DNA from: Scortum barcoo
Lineage: Eukaryota; Chordata; Actinopteri; Centrarchiformes; Terapontidae
Assembly (NCBI GenBank): GCA_023238725.1
Contig: CM041552.1
Span: forward strand, 14,857,147-14,921,146
Direction: 5' to 3'
Length of the DNA: 64,000 nucleotides
In this document: positions 1-12,900 of the stretch, one piece after another
Layout: each line of letters opens with the position of its first letter
Position numbering within the stretch: position 1 is the first letter of the stretch
Notes under the pieces: generated by a model
What the model saw: only the letters and a program-made list of their open reading frames with translations
Told to the model about the DNA's origin: nothing
Databases searched by the model: none
Program-made: the position numbers and the translations under genes

Positions 1-272
1 CAGCCCTGCAACGCGTCAATACGAATACGAAAGTAAAACTAAAACGAAAATCAAAACTGACCTCCTCTCTCCTCTCTGTGGCTTGTATTTTAATTTGAAA
101 ACTGAACATGACTTTGAAATTAGTCCGCGATGAATGAACGTTAAAAAAAGCTTCGTCTTTAACTCAGAGGAGAAATCTTTCTGAACTGCCCAGCACTTGG
201 TGGGATAGATGATATAGCGACCAAATGTCGAGGAAAAACATAAAGTATATTAGTAATAAAATACAAACTTAC
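1..272 (-). other. mnt: mnt intron 1 (partial)
   Basis: This stretch lies downstream of the mnt first-exon donor. Read on the minus strand it begins with GTAAGTTTG at 272 and continues off the left edge. I see no second mnt exon in it. It contains a short AT-rich run and nothing else I can name. Confidence 0.7.
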
Positions 273-345
273 CACGTGCTTTCTGTTGTTGCTGGGCTTG
301 CAATTCCAAAAACTTGGCTGCCTCCAAAAGCGTTTCGATGCTCAT
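273..345 (-). CDS. mnt: MNT (MAX network transcriptional repressor), first coding exon, partial gene
   Basis: MNT is a nuclear bHLH-leucine-zipper protein that pairs with MAX, binds E-boxes and represses MYC targets by recruiting SIN3 co-repressors through its N-terminus. The minus-strand ATG at 345-343 has an A at -3 (AGAAATGA). It opens a frame of 24 codons plus one base that begins MSIETLLEAAKFLELQAQQQ and stops at a consensus donor G|GTAAGTTTG. This is the SIN3-interaction helix of MNT; from memory the human start is MSIETLLEAARFLEWQAQQQ, and in human MNT the first coding exon also ends just after it. The bHLH-Zip and later exons lie beyond the left edge. The last six exon bases form CACGTG, the E-box bound by MNT-MAX. 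The exon is short, but the match is specific and the splice site fits. Confidence 0.9.
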
Positions 346-870
346 TTCTGTCCAGTTGGAGAGACTGCGGCTCGATTTCTTTAAGAGGGGAAAGGCGATA
401 AAGCCAAAGCAGTATGCGCCTTGAGTGATACAGGGAGAGGTTCCCAGTCTGGAGGAGAGAGGGGGGGGAAGAAAAAGGGGGTAATCGGATACCCCCCCAG
501 CAGAAACTCTACCACTTACGTAGATGAGTTACAAACAAGATGGCGCTCAGAGTAGTGGGAACAAATAAGGTTTGTGAATCACGCTCCATTTGTAGCCGCC
601 CACAGACAGACACACTCCCTCCCCGTGACACATGAGAAAACACGGAGGAGGAGCTGGACGGGGGGGTTCATAGTCGTGTGAAAGGTTGTCCGTCACAGGT
701 GTAAAACCAGTGTTAAATTCACCTGACTACTTTTTAATTTGCGTTAAAAATGTTCGGTAAAAGCTAACGTAGCTAAATGCTAACACCTGCGTCGGTTAGC
801 AGCTACCCTGGCAACCACGAAAGCGCCGTTACTTCACAACCGTTTAATAACGGTTGACATAACTGCCGTT
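346..870 (-). promoter_or_regulatory. mnt: mnt 5' UTR and promoter region (inferred)
   Basis: This region lies directly upstream of the mnt start codon. It is richer in G/C and CpG than the flanks up to about 850. I see no acceptor just before the ATG, so the 5' UTR probably continues in the same exon. Motifs visible by eye are AAGATGGCGCTC at 537-548 (YY1-like, on the plus strand) and GCTACCCTGGCAAC at 802-815 (RFX X-box-like). No TATA box is obvious and the start of transcription cannot be placed. Confidence 0.5.
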
Positions 871-1487
871 TTTTAGGTAACGTATTCATATATTTATATA
901 TATTTACATTTATTTTCTATTCTACTTGTGTCTTATTTATAAAAACCCTCACATTTATTGTCTTCTTGTGCCTTCTCCCTACCCTATTGCAACCGCACTT
1001 CCTCTCCAATAGGCGGCTGTTTTCCCCCAACAGGGCATAATAAATAATAAATACGTCCGTCTTTATTCATCCTCACCTTTATGTTTATGATGTTCACTTG
1101 TTGCCCGGTGTCTGATGCTAGCGGACAGTCGCCGTAATTTACCGGTAACCATGACTGCAGTAAATTTACATCTCATTGATGTGTTGGCCAAGAGCCAATC
1201 AGCGTGCAGGACAACACGGTGTGGAAACAAGCGGCGCATTGTGCTGGATCTCTCCCGAGCATCACAGAAAATGATAATGACAATAATATGGACACAAAGG
1301 AGGTCGTCTTGGTGAAGATAGGCGGTGTATGAGGCTGTAATTTAACACAGGGCACGATGCAGTCTGCTGACCTGTATTTTGTTTGCATTATCTTTTTAAA
1401 TTATGGTGCTCATGCGGTGATGAAAATGGGTGCCAGTGGAATAAACACAATAATATGCACAACATGCACATAACATGCACAAAGGCA

Positions 1488-1665
1488 GTGGTGGGAGGTA
1501 ACCGAGTACATTTACTCAAGTACTGTCAAGAACAAGTTTACTTCAATATTTCTAAATTCTGCCCCTGTATTTTATGCTACTACACTTCACTACAGAGGGG
1601 AATATTGCACCTTTTACTCCACAGCATTTATTTGACAGCTTTAGGGAGGAGCAGATTCACAGTAA
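1488..1665 (+). mobile_element. Fish interspersed repeat (unnamed), degenerate copy
   Basis: The text runs GTGGTGGGAGGTAACCGAG, then ACATTTACTCAAGTACTGT, then TTTTATGCTACTACACTTC, then TTTTACTCCACAGCATTTA and ATTTGACAGCTTTAG. These phrases match, in order, a repeat I know as abundant in percomorph genomes (consensus-like: GTGGTGGAAAGTAAC...TTTACTCAAGTACTG...TTATTTGACAGCT). Family name and class are not certain. The copy is diverged and I could not find target-site duplications. Confidence 0.6.
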
Positions 1666-2169
1666 TAATACAAAATATACAAATAGTAATAATAATAACA
1701 TACAAGCGAATGGGTGATGCGTTATTTCACGGTAGGATAATAAAAATGTACATATAGGTAACACTTTGGTGTTAACAGAAGAGGCCATAACTGCAACAAC
1801 ATTTAGTTGTTCAAAAAGATTTGTTTGGCGAGGTAATGCAAATATCAGTAAGTAGACGTATGCTGCTGCATCTAAACTGCCAGCAGAACACATTTTATTT
1901 GTGTGTTAATTTTAAGACCACAAACATTGTTTCCACAACGGATTATTTTTATATTCATTTCTCTGTTAAGGTTAGTTATGTATTCAATGTAATACCCACA
2001 GAATTTCCTAGAGGCCAGATGGCATCTTTAAATAACTTTTTTTTTAATCTAGCTAACAGTCAGAGACCCAAAGAAACTCAATATAAAATACTGCGAAAGT
2101 TAAAAAGCAGAACATTCTCATATGTGAATATTTAATTTGATTAATGACTTAAAGGATAAATTATCGTAC

Positions 2170-2235
2170 TTCTTTCTGATTAATTTTCTGTCCTTTGGCT
2201 GATTAATCAGCCATTCATTTCAAGCTCTAGTCAAT
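2170..2235 (-). mobile_element. Fragment of the dispersed TTAATCGATT-type repeat
   Basis: GATTAATTTTCTGTC, then GATTAATC and a final TTTCAAGCTCTAG match one end of the family best seen at 57961-58296, in the opposite orientation. It is short and diverged. Confidence 0.45.
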
Positions 2236-2522
2236 TTATTCATGTAATTTCTCCTTGTACATCAGCCCAGGAATAGCCTGAGTGACTAATAAGGTCAGTC
2301 TTTACCTATGAATGAAACTTACTCTTAACGTGGCACAGCAGCAACTTCAAGCATGAAGAAATAGAAACCTATGGGCCAGATGTTATTGTGACCTTTTTCT
2401 TCTTTTTTTTTTTAAAACAGAGTGCATACTGCCACCAATAGTTTTATCTAAGTTTTATATAAAAAAATAGGACACTTAAGTTCCTGTTTTTAAGATCCCT
2501 GTAGCTCTCATATGACTAACAA

Positions 2523-2547
2523 ACACACACACACACACACACACACA
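2523..2547. repeat. (CA)n microsatellite
   Basis: About 12 uninterrupted CA units in the mnt-mettl16 spacer. Confidence 0.95.
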
Positions 2548-3003
2548 AGGAGTCCTCATTAAACCAAGAGACATGGAGTCCAAATAGGAACTGAACCAAC
2601 AATGACTGTGCACACACGTGGTCCTGGATATTCAGGAGTCTTTTCCTGTTATTCACTCAGCTCCAGTCAGGAAGTATGTGGGCTACAATAGAGTAATAAT
2701 ATTAGACTACAATACTAAAGGTTGTCCAGGCACAGGAAAGAGCGAGGGCCCGCAGGAACATCCTGGATTACAAGGCTGTGTGTAAACTTAAATCAACTGT
2801 CAGACACAAATGGGATCAATGCGTTATTCACAATGATAATGTCTAATAAAGCAGAAATTAAGAGATTTAATCTCAATACAAAAATATCCTGACAGGAACA
2901 ATCTATTACAGAAGAAACAAATACCGTCACCTTGTGGCCATTTACCAGTACTGCCTCATCAAAAAAATAAATAAAAGAAGCAAACATATTATAAAAATGT
3001 ACA

Positions 3004-3009
3004 TTTATT
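3004..3009 (-). terminator. mettl16: mettl16 poly(A) signal (inferred)
   Basis: TTTATT on the plus strand is AATAAA in the mettl16 sense. It lies 323 nt downstream of the stop codon, and a T-rich tract follows on the minus strand (2950-2990), as expected for a cleavage site near 2985-2995. It is the first AATAAA after the stop that I noticed. Confidence 0.65.
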
Positions 3010-3331
3010 GCAAATGTTTGAGCATAAAACACTAGTGTACAGTATGTACTACCTGAGAAGGTAAACTGTACAAGAACTAAAATAACTCTTTTACTGGAGA
3101 AACTTCACTGTGATAATGTACTGGGAAAAACCCTCCAGAAGTCACAATGAATTCAGCATTTTACAAACATCTCAAAAGCTATGTGCAATTATGCACATTT
3201 TCTTTAATCAATTTACCTGTCCAAAAAGAAACTGTCAGGCACTGAATAATCATTTCTAAAAGTAATATATCTGTGTGCCATCATTTCACATCTAAATGTA
3301 CTGTACTAAAAAGGACCCATTTCCTGATCGT
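3010..3331 (-). other. mettl16: mettl16 3' UTR (inferred)
   Basis: Sequence between the mettl16 stop codon and the AATAAA at 3004-3009. It is AT-rich and has no other gene. The extent rests only on the poly(A) signal. Confidence 0.6.
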
Positions 3332-3937
3332 TTAGGACTTAGCAACAGTCTTTAAAAGTGTGTTTTTCAGATAAGTGCACAGTTGGTTCATCAGGTCCTT
3401 GCTCTGACCCTCAACCCAGTGCATCTCAATCACCACATTGCTGTCCTCCAGCATCACATTCAGCAGACATTTAAACAGGAAGTGTTCGACTACACCGGGG
3501 CTCAGCGGTCGCTTCGAGGGCGGTTCGCTTGCTGCAGCAGGCACTTCCTTTGGGACAGTTTCCTGCCCTGCTTCTGTGGAGGACTCCATGTCCATATCTT
3601 CACCTCTGACCTCTTTCTGCTCTCCAGTTGGGTTGCTTGCTTCAACTTTACTCGTCTCTGTTGAAGAGGCGCCATTGCCAACTAGCTGTGAAGATGTAGT
3701 TTTGCTTTCACCATCACCCTGGATGTTTTGTGTGGAGACAGGCTGGTTTTCAGATGCCGGGGTTGTGGCCACAGCGGGTTGTGAGCTGGTTCCAGCACAG
3801 TGAGGCGCCCTGGGAAGCTCTCGCAACTGACGCGACCCTTCGCGGCGCTTTTGTCGTCCGTGGATCCACGTGTTCTCCACAGCTGTTAGAAAGAGGCTCT
3901 GCTCCTGCTTCCTGCATGGGACACGTTTGTGCAGTAC
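3332..3937 (-). CDS. mettl16: mettl16 coding exon 9 (last), residues 351-551 and stop
   Basis: The acceptor TTTGCAG precedes GTACTGCACAAACG, and the frame ends at TAA (3332-3334). The exon codes for the end of the first conserved region (HKRVPCRKQEQSLFLTAVEN, then QLRELPRAP), a low-complexity linker rich in S, T, E and P, and the C-terminal conserved region with FLFKCLLNV and EMHWVEGQSKDLMNQL. The linker shares little with human as I remember it, which is usual for this part of the protein. The two ends are strongly conserved and fold into the RNA-binding C-terminal domain. Confidence 0.95.
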   Translation of the reverse strand, partial: VLHKRVPCRKQEQSLFLTAVENTWIHGRQKRREGSRQLRELPRAPHCAGTSSQPAVATTPASENQPVSTQNIQGDGESKTTSSQLVGNGASSTETSKVEASNPTGEQKEVRGEDMDMESSTEAGQETVPKEVPAAASEPPSKRPLSPGVVEHFLFKCLLNVMLEDSNVVIEMHWVEGQSKDLMNQLCTYLKNTLLKTVAKS

Positions 3938-6900
3938 CTGCAAAGCCACAAAGAAAACAATCAATGAATGATTAGGTTAAATACAGATATATGATGTATC
4001 ACAAGTTACTACAGAGTTGAGTCAACCGCTGTCTGAGGCTGTACTACGTTACATTATACTGTATAGTATTCCCCCTTTTAGTATTCGCAATTTGGGTGCA
4101 ATTACACTCCAATTGGAGCTGCTGCCTCCTTGTCATTAAATTATCCAAGATGCATTTTAGCACTAAATGTGAACCCTGTTAAAACGTATACATGTAATGT
4201 CGTGCCAAATGCCACACTGAGGTGAAGAGGTCAGAGACCCTGACAGAGAACATCAAGGCACGAGTAATGCCTTCCAGGTCTCCACTTTAATAAGGGTCAA
4301 ACTGGGATCAACTCTTTTTGACCTCTTCTGACTGTGCTGTGCTGTGCTTTGAAGCTTACCTTCAGGTCAGTAAGCGTTTTCTCCACCAGAACAGTGACGC
4401 TGTCCACCGGGCCGCGGGCAGCACAGCCCAAAGCCGCGGCCTTGACTTGGAGCTCCTTCAGTCCCGGCTCTGGTAGTATGAATGACAGCGGCTTCTTCGC
4501 CTTCTCCAGTTTACGCTTCTTACTGGGAGGAGACTGGGAACAAAGAGGGAGACCAGGAGAAGTTAACCAACAGTGTTTAACAGAGAGAGTTCTGGACATG
4601 GAAAACAGAGCAGCAGAGGTTCAGACAGACTAACATGGGCAACAATACCAAAGATACCTGTGGTACCATAATCAGCTAGATTGCAATGATAAGCACATAC
4701 TACATTTTGAAATATGCATGAAAACATTGATTCTAGTTAAATCAGATTATAAAGATAACAAATTACAATAGAGATGAATTTGTGTTCCAGCCAAAGAAAG
4801 CACAGTATTATATTCTGAAGATTAGATTTCACTGATATCCTGCCCACCTTGAATTGAAAATATTTCTTTTTCTTTTTATGTTTCACCCAAATGTGTGTTT
4901 ATATTTATACTTTATTCACTTCATAAGTTAAATATGTTTTGGCTTCACCTGGTATGTTTTTTTATTTACTTTGTTATTACACTCTTCTGTGTTTTTATGT
5001 CACATATTGGGCACATACACTTTACTGAACCAAAACAGCTGCTAGAGGAACTCAGACTGCAGTTCTTTGTTTTCAGATATTCGTCATCAGAGACGAGATG
5101 TGACAGTAATTCATAACAAAGGACTTCTTGCTACTCATTCTATTAACTTATCTCTCCCCTATCTGTGAAAACCCCCAATAAGACTCAATAATCAGTTTGA
5201 ACTCATGAAGTACTCATATCTTATTTTAGTCCCACAGACCACAAAAAGTATGAACTTCGAAACTCTGAGGCATTTATCTGTTTGTCTCAAAACAAAGCTG
5301 TCAGTCTCATTTTGTTTGTTTGTATCAGTGACATTTCACCTCTCCGCATGCATCATCTTTCATTTCCAGCAGATATAATAATAGGGTTGAGCATATGCTG
5401 ACACAGTAAGCAGAAAAATGTGCACGCATGAATTAGCACACATACTTTAGATATTAACTTATATTTTACTTATCAAGCAGCAGATACAATGGAACATTTT
5501 GGTATGTAAATCTAACAACTACAAATACTAGCACAAATGTAGATATTTTAAATAGAGGTTAAGAGACAAGTTAGTCTTTAACTGTTCAAGTTGGAGAGCT
5601 TGAAAAAAAAGGGACAACTGAGTTTTATTAGGACAGCTGAGATGAGACAGAGAAAACTTGAATGTTGCAGGAGACGAAAACATGTAGGTTGTATCTCACA
5701 GATGTGTTCAAGTGGATGTTTAGATTTTTTACTTCCTTTCTCACATACTGCTAACTTAAGATTCAATAACAAACACTGGATGCACAGACTCTGGTGACCA
5801 GTAAATTGTTTTTTGTGTACTTTTTTATTATATAATCGTCTTACTATCTTACACTGAATATTAACCAAATGACATAGAAGAGTAGTATGTATAAGGAAAA
5901 CCTTTTTGGTTTTCTGTCATTCCTTTGCCATCTTTAAAAAACTGAAAAAGTCTTCGCACCCTAAATGTGTGACAGAAAGTGCGACACAAATGAAAATGAG
6001 GAAACTCACAGTGCCAATGATTATTGGTGATAGTTTTGTGGGTGTGGTCTATCAAACTTGTAGTTTTTGTTTTTACAGTTATCTTCATATCATATATTCA
6101 AAAAAATGTCACAAAGCCTTTTTCTTTGTTTCAACTATTTCCTGTCTTAAATTCTCAAAGTGTCACGAATATGATAAACCTCTTTAATTGCTCAGCAGGA
6201 GTTACAGATCATGAGTCTTAATGAGCCAATAGAAGGACAAACTAACAGAAGATGGATGTTCACAACACACCACAAGAGGGCGCTCAAACCACGTGAGCGC
6301 CACCTGAAGCTGCCAAACACCATCCCTCATTTCTAATCCCCTCTGATGTCACGCTGTGATGGCGGTGGAGGTCACTGCCCAACCGTGGATGAACACAACA
6401 GACGCTCGGCACCACTCGTCCCCTTTTTCGTCCGCTGCAGCCAGTGCGTCAACGCTGCGCTCGAAAAGTCAGTGCAGGCTGACTGAGGGTGGGGAGGCAG
6501 CGGGGGGCTGCGGCTGCACTGTGACAAAGCAGACAGTATGGCCGACTGACCTACAAACAGCAGAGGGAAGGAGCAGACTGTGACCTTCACACTGCTGCAC
6601 TGACTCAAGTTTGGATTACAGTTCTTTTTTAGTGCTTCGGAAGGGTCTTATTTTTTTTAAATTGGATTGTGCAATATATATGTGTTTTATCTTTCTATAA
6701 CAGCTCTGAAGAGTATCAGAGGAATGTTTAGAGGAGATGGACATATTTAATTAATGGGTTGAAGATGGACGCTGCTTCGTCTGGCTGCTTGTTAGAAGCT
6801 TCTTTTATTTCTTATTGTTTCTCACAGACGTCTCTTCCCCCCCTTTTCTCCTCCACGCACTGCAAGCCCTGCAGCTCATTGTGCAGGGGACAGAAATCAA

Positions 6901-9900
6901 TAAAATCCATCAAGCCAAACCTGTCTGTTTGTAAAGAGCATCCTTGACACAGATTCTTGGCACTAATACATTGGTATATAAACACACACACACACAGATT
7001 CACAGACAAAGAGCAGGAAAGCCGCATGTGTACAGTTTTACATCCAAACCTCTCCACTGAATCACATCCTCTTCTGACTCCACTGCTCTTTCAACTCCAT
7101 TATTAATCCCACTTACACCACTCATCTCACCTCACCTCACCTCCTGCTCACTCGCTCGCTCTCTCTCACTCATATGATACGGGTAAATGACAACCTCATA
7201 ATAAAAGTCTGCCCTTATTTTAAAAACCAGCCACAGTAAAAGCTTACAAGTTCAATAAGAGCTGTTCTTTCCTCATTCATCCATTTTGACCTCCCGAGTT
7301 TATCTGCGCATGCACACACACACACACACACACACACAAGAAACAAAACGCTGCAGATTTCACCTTCAGGCAAACATTGTAAATCATATCTGATGATCCC
7401 TCTCCTCCCAACCCCCCATTTCCTTTCTGTCAAGTCCCCATAGCCCCTGCGTGGACTCCTGAACTCTGAACCCTTTCCTGCCAGAGGCCTGTATGAGCAA
7501 CAACAACTCGCTTCAGGGCTCAGATAAAGCCTGGCAGCCTTGGCGGTCTATTCTGTCTACAAGTCCCTTTATTCTGTCTGCATGTGCTCTAATCTCACCA
7601 TCCACAGTCTCCATCCCTTTGTCCGTTTTTGCTGGATTTTTTTATCTGCATCTTGTTTTCCTTCACTCAAATCCTCTTCCTTTTATCCAACCTCGGCATT
7701 TTCCCCTCTTGCTACTATAAAAAACTATAACAAGATAATGATAAAGAGTACTCCGATTTAGCATTGATCTCCTGTTACTCTGTCAGACTCACGATGGACA
7801 GTTCAGAAACAAAAAGATCTAAATCAATTCAGCATAATCAGAGATATCATGTCTTATTCCACACACTTCTTATTTGTGCCTACATTACCCACAATGCAAC
7901 GCAACCACTGACAGTTCATTCTGAGATCTGGGTATTTTTTGTTAGTTCCCCTTTAAAGCTGATCCTACCGAGCTGGATATCATTCAGGATATCGATTCAT
8001 TGAAAATGTTTATCTATCTTTCAAGAATTAAATGCCTTTTTTTTTTTACCTAAGGGAGGGGAAGATCCTACCGATTGTCGCTTTAATAATGAAATGACTA
8101 TGAAATGTAAACGTAATACGTACACCATATGCCTGCTATTGTTCAGTTACTTATTGCTGCTACTGTAGCTCATAAGAAAATGCAATAGGAAATTTAACGC
8201 AAAGCAAAAATGTTTCACTCCATGTGTACAAAGGACTGTTAACTGAGTGAGACTTCATGGACGAGATGTAAGTCAACATTGTGAATCTGGAGGTAAATAT
8301 AGTTTAAATAAACAGAGGAGAGGAAAAGAAGATAAACAAAGTAATGATAGTAATAGTAGTTTGGTAGCTGACATGGTAAGAACAGGGTTAAGTAGGTCAT
8401 AGTTGCATGCATGTCACATATGTTAAAGTGTGTATATAACATTAATGAGTGCCCTCACACACATACACACATATATAGATGTATACATACTGCATATACC
8501 AGACGTCCATACACATGCAGACTGAATTAGGAAGTCAATCATGCGAGCAACATACGCAGCAATTTCTATAACCACACACACACACACTTTAGGGGTATGC
8601 CTGGTAATGACAGCGAGCAGTTCCCGAGTGTAAATGACGGTGGATGTGCATGAAAGTGGAGGAGGAGGGTTGCAGGAGCAAATGTAGGCCAATCATTCTG
8701 CTCAACTGCTTTTCTGCAGAAGAGGCCAAAACAGAGGCAAGTCCAACAAAACACAAACAGTCCTCGTCACAGGGCTCCTGACTGCCGTTATTTTCACTCT
8801 GACATTATTCCTCGTCCTTTCACTGTTTTTGGCTTGTTCACTGTCCCAGCTTTCTCTTTACCCCAGACTCCCTCACTGTCCAGACAACACAATGCTTCGG
8901 TGTAGACACACAGTCCTGCCCCGGCAACTGTTGCCTGGATACAGCATGTTAAAAATCACATAAACATCTCCCCAGAGAAAAGAATAAGTGCTTCTAATGG
9001 AACGGGGCTGCGAGGGAAAGAGGATCTGGTCTGCAGAGGGACGAGAGGCTGGAGTGGGACAGAGGTAGTGCATAATTGAGGAGGGAGGTTTGGAAACAGC
9101 AGAAGAAGTGAGCAGTTCAAGTAACACTGTTGTGTGAAAATGTCAATGTAGCCTCGAGGCATCTCAGGCAGCACCATAAAGGTGTTTAGACTCAACAGAT
9201 TTGTTTGTGATCACAATGGCCGAGTGATTAAAGTGTGCAGGACTGCGGCTAAAATAAAATCTAAACAGACTCACCGGAACAATCACGTCATCATAGAAAC
9301 TCCAGGCCAGCGCCCATCGCATGGTCCGTCCCTGGCAGAACTCTGTGTGAGTCACTTTAGGTACCTGAGAAGATAGAAAACAGTCAGGTGTGATCAGCAC
9401 TGTGGTGGACATAAAGAAATATTTGGTCAAAAAACAATTTCCTCTCTTCTAACAATAATTACATTTTAGTTTCTGGTTGTGGGGTTATGATGGGGATAAT
9501 TTTGGCTTTCAGAGTAAAGATTAAATGATTATATATAGACACATTATAAAGTTTTGTAAATATACTGACAAACTTGGATTAAATCTTGGATTAACATGCT
9601 TTTGTTTGTGTACCATTACCTGACATTGCCTTAAACATCTTATGACTTAATAAACCATAATATGGTTGCCTCCCCATCAAGATTAATTTTAGAAATTTGG
9701 TAAAACATGTAAATTACAGTGCATGAAATGAAAGCAACCTATACCATAATAAATAAATAAACAGTTGGAGCCACTGAATCAGCTGTTGTGAGATTATAAT
9801 GTACAGTATATGAGTAAATGTAAAGCAGCTCTATGTAACCAAACAACTTTCAAATGAACAAGACAACTTTATCCTAGAATGGTTCAATCAACCCTAAAAA

Positions 9901-12900
9901 TGCCTTTGACAGTAGGACGTGGTGTAAACTGGACGTGCTCAGTTCAGGTGTGGTGATAGTGCATGACACAGTCTCGTTTTTTTTGGCTTCGTTGAGCTCC
10001 ACAACTCTAATGGTGGGTGAGAAAATAAAGATATGTGATGTGAAAAAAGAAACGTGTGGTGTGAAAACCACACTTTGACGGTCTCTCAGGACCGCTTCAA
10101 TAAATAGGACAAAGAGGGTCACTGAGATAAAAAGGTCAAAGGTTAAGGTATCTAAAAGACGTTCACATTTGCTAAATTAAAAAAAAAAAAAAAAAAAAAC
10201 ACACAAAAAGAGATGAGGATCCACTGGAGAGAAGGTCAAGTGATGAGTGATAAAAGCATTAGCATATTAACTAGGCAGGGTTTCTGTTTACACACACTTT
10301 AAAATGAGGCAGCAGCCTCCTCTTTGGATGACAGCCAAGGCTGCACTCACTCTGATGAGCAGCGACAGCACCCTAAAACCTCTGGAGGAGGTTGAGGGAT
10401 GGCAGGTGCACAGAGAGAGGGAGAGAAGGGGGGGTTTGAGTTTTTCCCTCTTTTGTTTTTTTCTTTTCGTTTGAGCATGTGAGGGAAGTGACTGGCACAG
10501 GACCGGAGGCCTGCAGCAGTCAGGAGTCATGTGCTAGGCCATTAGTTAGGCTAATGACGCTAATGCACGTTAGCTACAGAATGCAATGTGATCCAGTCAT
10601 GCACCGCTGACAGAAATCAGCTCGTTCACAGCTAATTTGAGACGCTGCTTAGTAGAATATATAATATATAAGAAAAAGCCAATGTGTTGTATTTCTCCAT
10701 GTATCTGCAGCATTGGCAGTGAAGACCGTCTGCTTCTTACGTCAATACACCGTCTGAAGAGGTAGGCAAAGATTGTTTTAACAAGCCGTTATGCGAATCT
10801 CATGAAGGGGCTCTCTCCTGCATGAACAAACTGAGATCAAAAGCTGCACCTGCTTTATACCTCAGGACGCAGAAGTATTCGTTTGCCATTGTTGGTACTC
10901 ACCCCTTGCTTCCTCAGCTCCTCTTTCAAAGGTGCCAAGCTGCATTTCTTCCCCAACATGCAGCTGTACCACCTGCAGAAAGAAGAAGCCATATTAAACA
11001 GCTGTGTGTTGCCGTGCTCATGGCTGGCAGCCCAGGCGTGAACCTCCAAGCAGAGATCAAACGAGGAGGGGTGAGCTTTGGGGAAACGGCACAAAGATAA
11101 AGTAAATCACGAGAGATGGGGAAAACATCCGGGCGAGTTTGGTCCACAGTGGAGGAAAAGATGTTTTGAAGCCGTCCCTCTGTGGAGGCCGAATCGATAA
11201 TCTCTGCTGCGCAATAAAGAGATGAGGTTGGTCCTGATCAATACGTAGTCCAGCAGGGGAAGATGGAGGAAAGATACACACATCAGGGAATCAAGTCTAG
11301 AGGGAAGACCAACCAGTTTTCACAAACCTTGTCAGGGTTTGTTTAGTTTTCGTTGACATTAATTAAAGATAACAATCTGGTCTTCATTTAATAACTACAG
11401 CTTTGAAAAACACAATTTATATATCACAAGTGTGATATGTAACATGAATAATCAAGAATTTTGATCTTTGTTTAGTCTCCCTCTGCATGATAAACTCATC
11501 TGAGTCGCCGTCAAATGTGTACTCGCAGTAACTGTAACACATTTTTCCTGCCTGTTTTCTGCCCTGCGTTTCGTCTCTCAGGCAACCTCTTGGTGGAAGT
11601 TTCTGGCGCCATTTTCTTTTTCACTATTTTCTGACATTTTATACACTAAACGATTAAGCAGTTAATCAAGAAAATTGACACACTGTCCTTTATCTAAGCT
11701 GCAACTATTATTTTCATTATTGTATAGTTACTTTGTGTTATAGACACAAATAAATAATATCCTTAAATAACACAGCGAATTACATTTACTAACCAATTGT
11801 CACAGAATAACAATAAGCTGTTTCTGGTAGATTCATAACAATGTACAAGTGCTGACCTAAACTCCTGTAAATAGCCATATCCCTAAATGTACTACGCTAC
11901 AGTCACACTCAACTACTGCAGATTAAAGTACATTAAAAAAAAAAAAAAAAAAACGCTTTAACTTGTGACAGTGACAGCGAGAAAGGGCGATGATTTGTAA
12001 TCAGATTAGGGAGGTATGAAGGGTGCCCAGAGGGGTGAAGGGGCGTGGAGAGCAACATGTCAGCCTCCAGTTGACACGATGAAATATTGAACAGCTCTAA
12101 TATTCACAGATGTTTCTCACTTTTCGTCACAGTGGGGAGGAAAACACCCGGAGCAGCACCCCGGCTTCCCTCCTTCCACAAGCAGCTTTTCAACACATCC
12201 CCAAAGTGTGCAGCTGCATTAGCATCCATATTCATCCATTTCTCTTCACATGTTGAAGCATGAGTGCATGATTATTATGATAATTTTCATATCAATGGCA
12301 TGATAAATGAGCGGTATTACCTCATTCCTAACTGAAGTTTTGAGTATTCGGGTGTGTGTTACACTGGGAGCTAAGGTGGCTTGCCCCTGTTTGACAGTAA
12401 TTGCACTTCAGTGGAAAAAAGGAAGGCAAGAGGATCAGGGAGGGGTGGTGCGGGGCGCCTCGAAGGACCAATCGGCAAAGCTGGCGTTGTTTCCATGGAC
12501 ACCTGGTGGCTCTGGTGTCCCAGCATGCTTTTGGGAGTGACAGCCGGCTCCGGTTGGTTTGGCCCGAGCCTCAGACCTGTTTAATAACACCGGGTTCCTT
12601 CTCACTTCCTCTCTGCGCTAGTGTAACAAAGAGCCACACAAGAGCAGGCAGGTGTTAAGATCAGATCCTCTCAGGGCTGCTCATCTTTCCAGTGACGTGC
12701 TACGCAAACACACACCACTGCATGCAGCGTACGAGCATGCACACACTGTACTCCCCCTGTTGAGGCCAAGCAGGTGTGGCATGTCTAATCAGTTTTAATA
12801 GCAACACCGTGCAGCTCCCTCTATCTGCGTCTCACGCTGCTGCCCCGGTGACAGCCCTGGTAACGGGGGAGGGTAAAGTGACGGCCGCTGGAGACACCAC

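Larger units (their letters stand above)
871..3003. other. mnt-mettl16 intergenic spacer
   Basis: This is AT-rich spacer between the mnt promoter and the mettl16 poly(A) signal. It holds a fish interspersed repeat (about 1488-1665), a fragment of the dispersed TTAATCGATT-type repeat (about 2170-2235) and a CA microsatellite (2523-2547). None of the short open frames here has a recognisable domain, a good start context or a splice partner. Confidence 0.6.
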
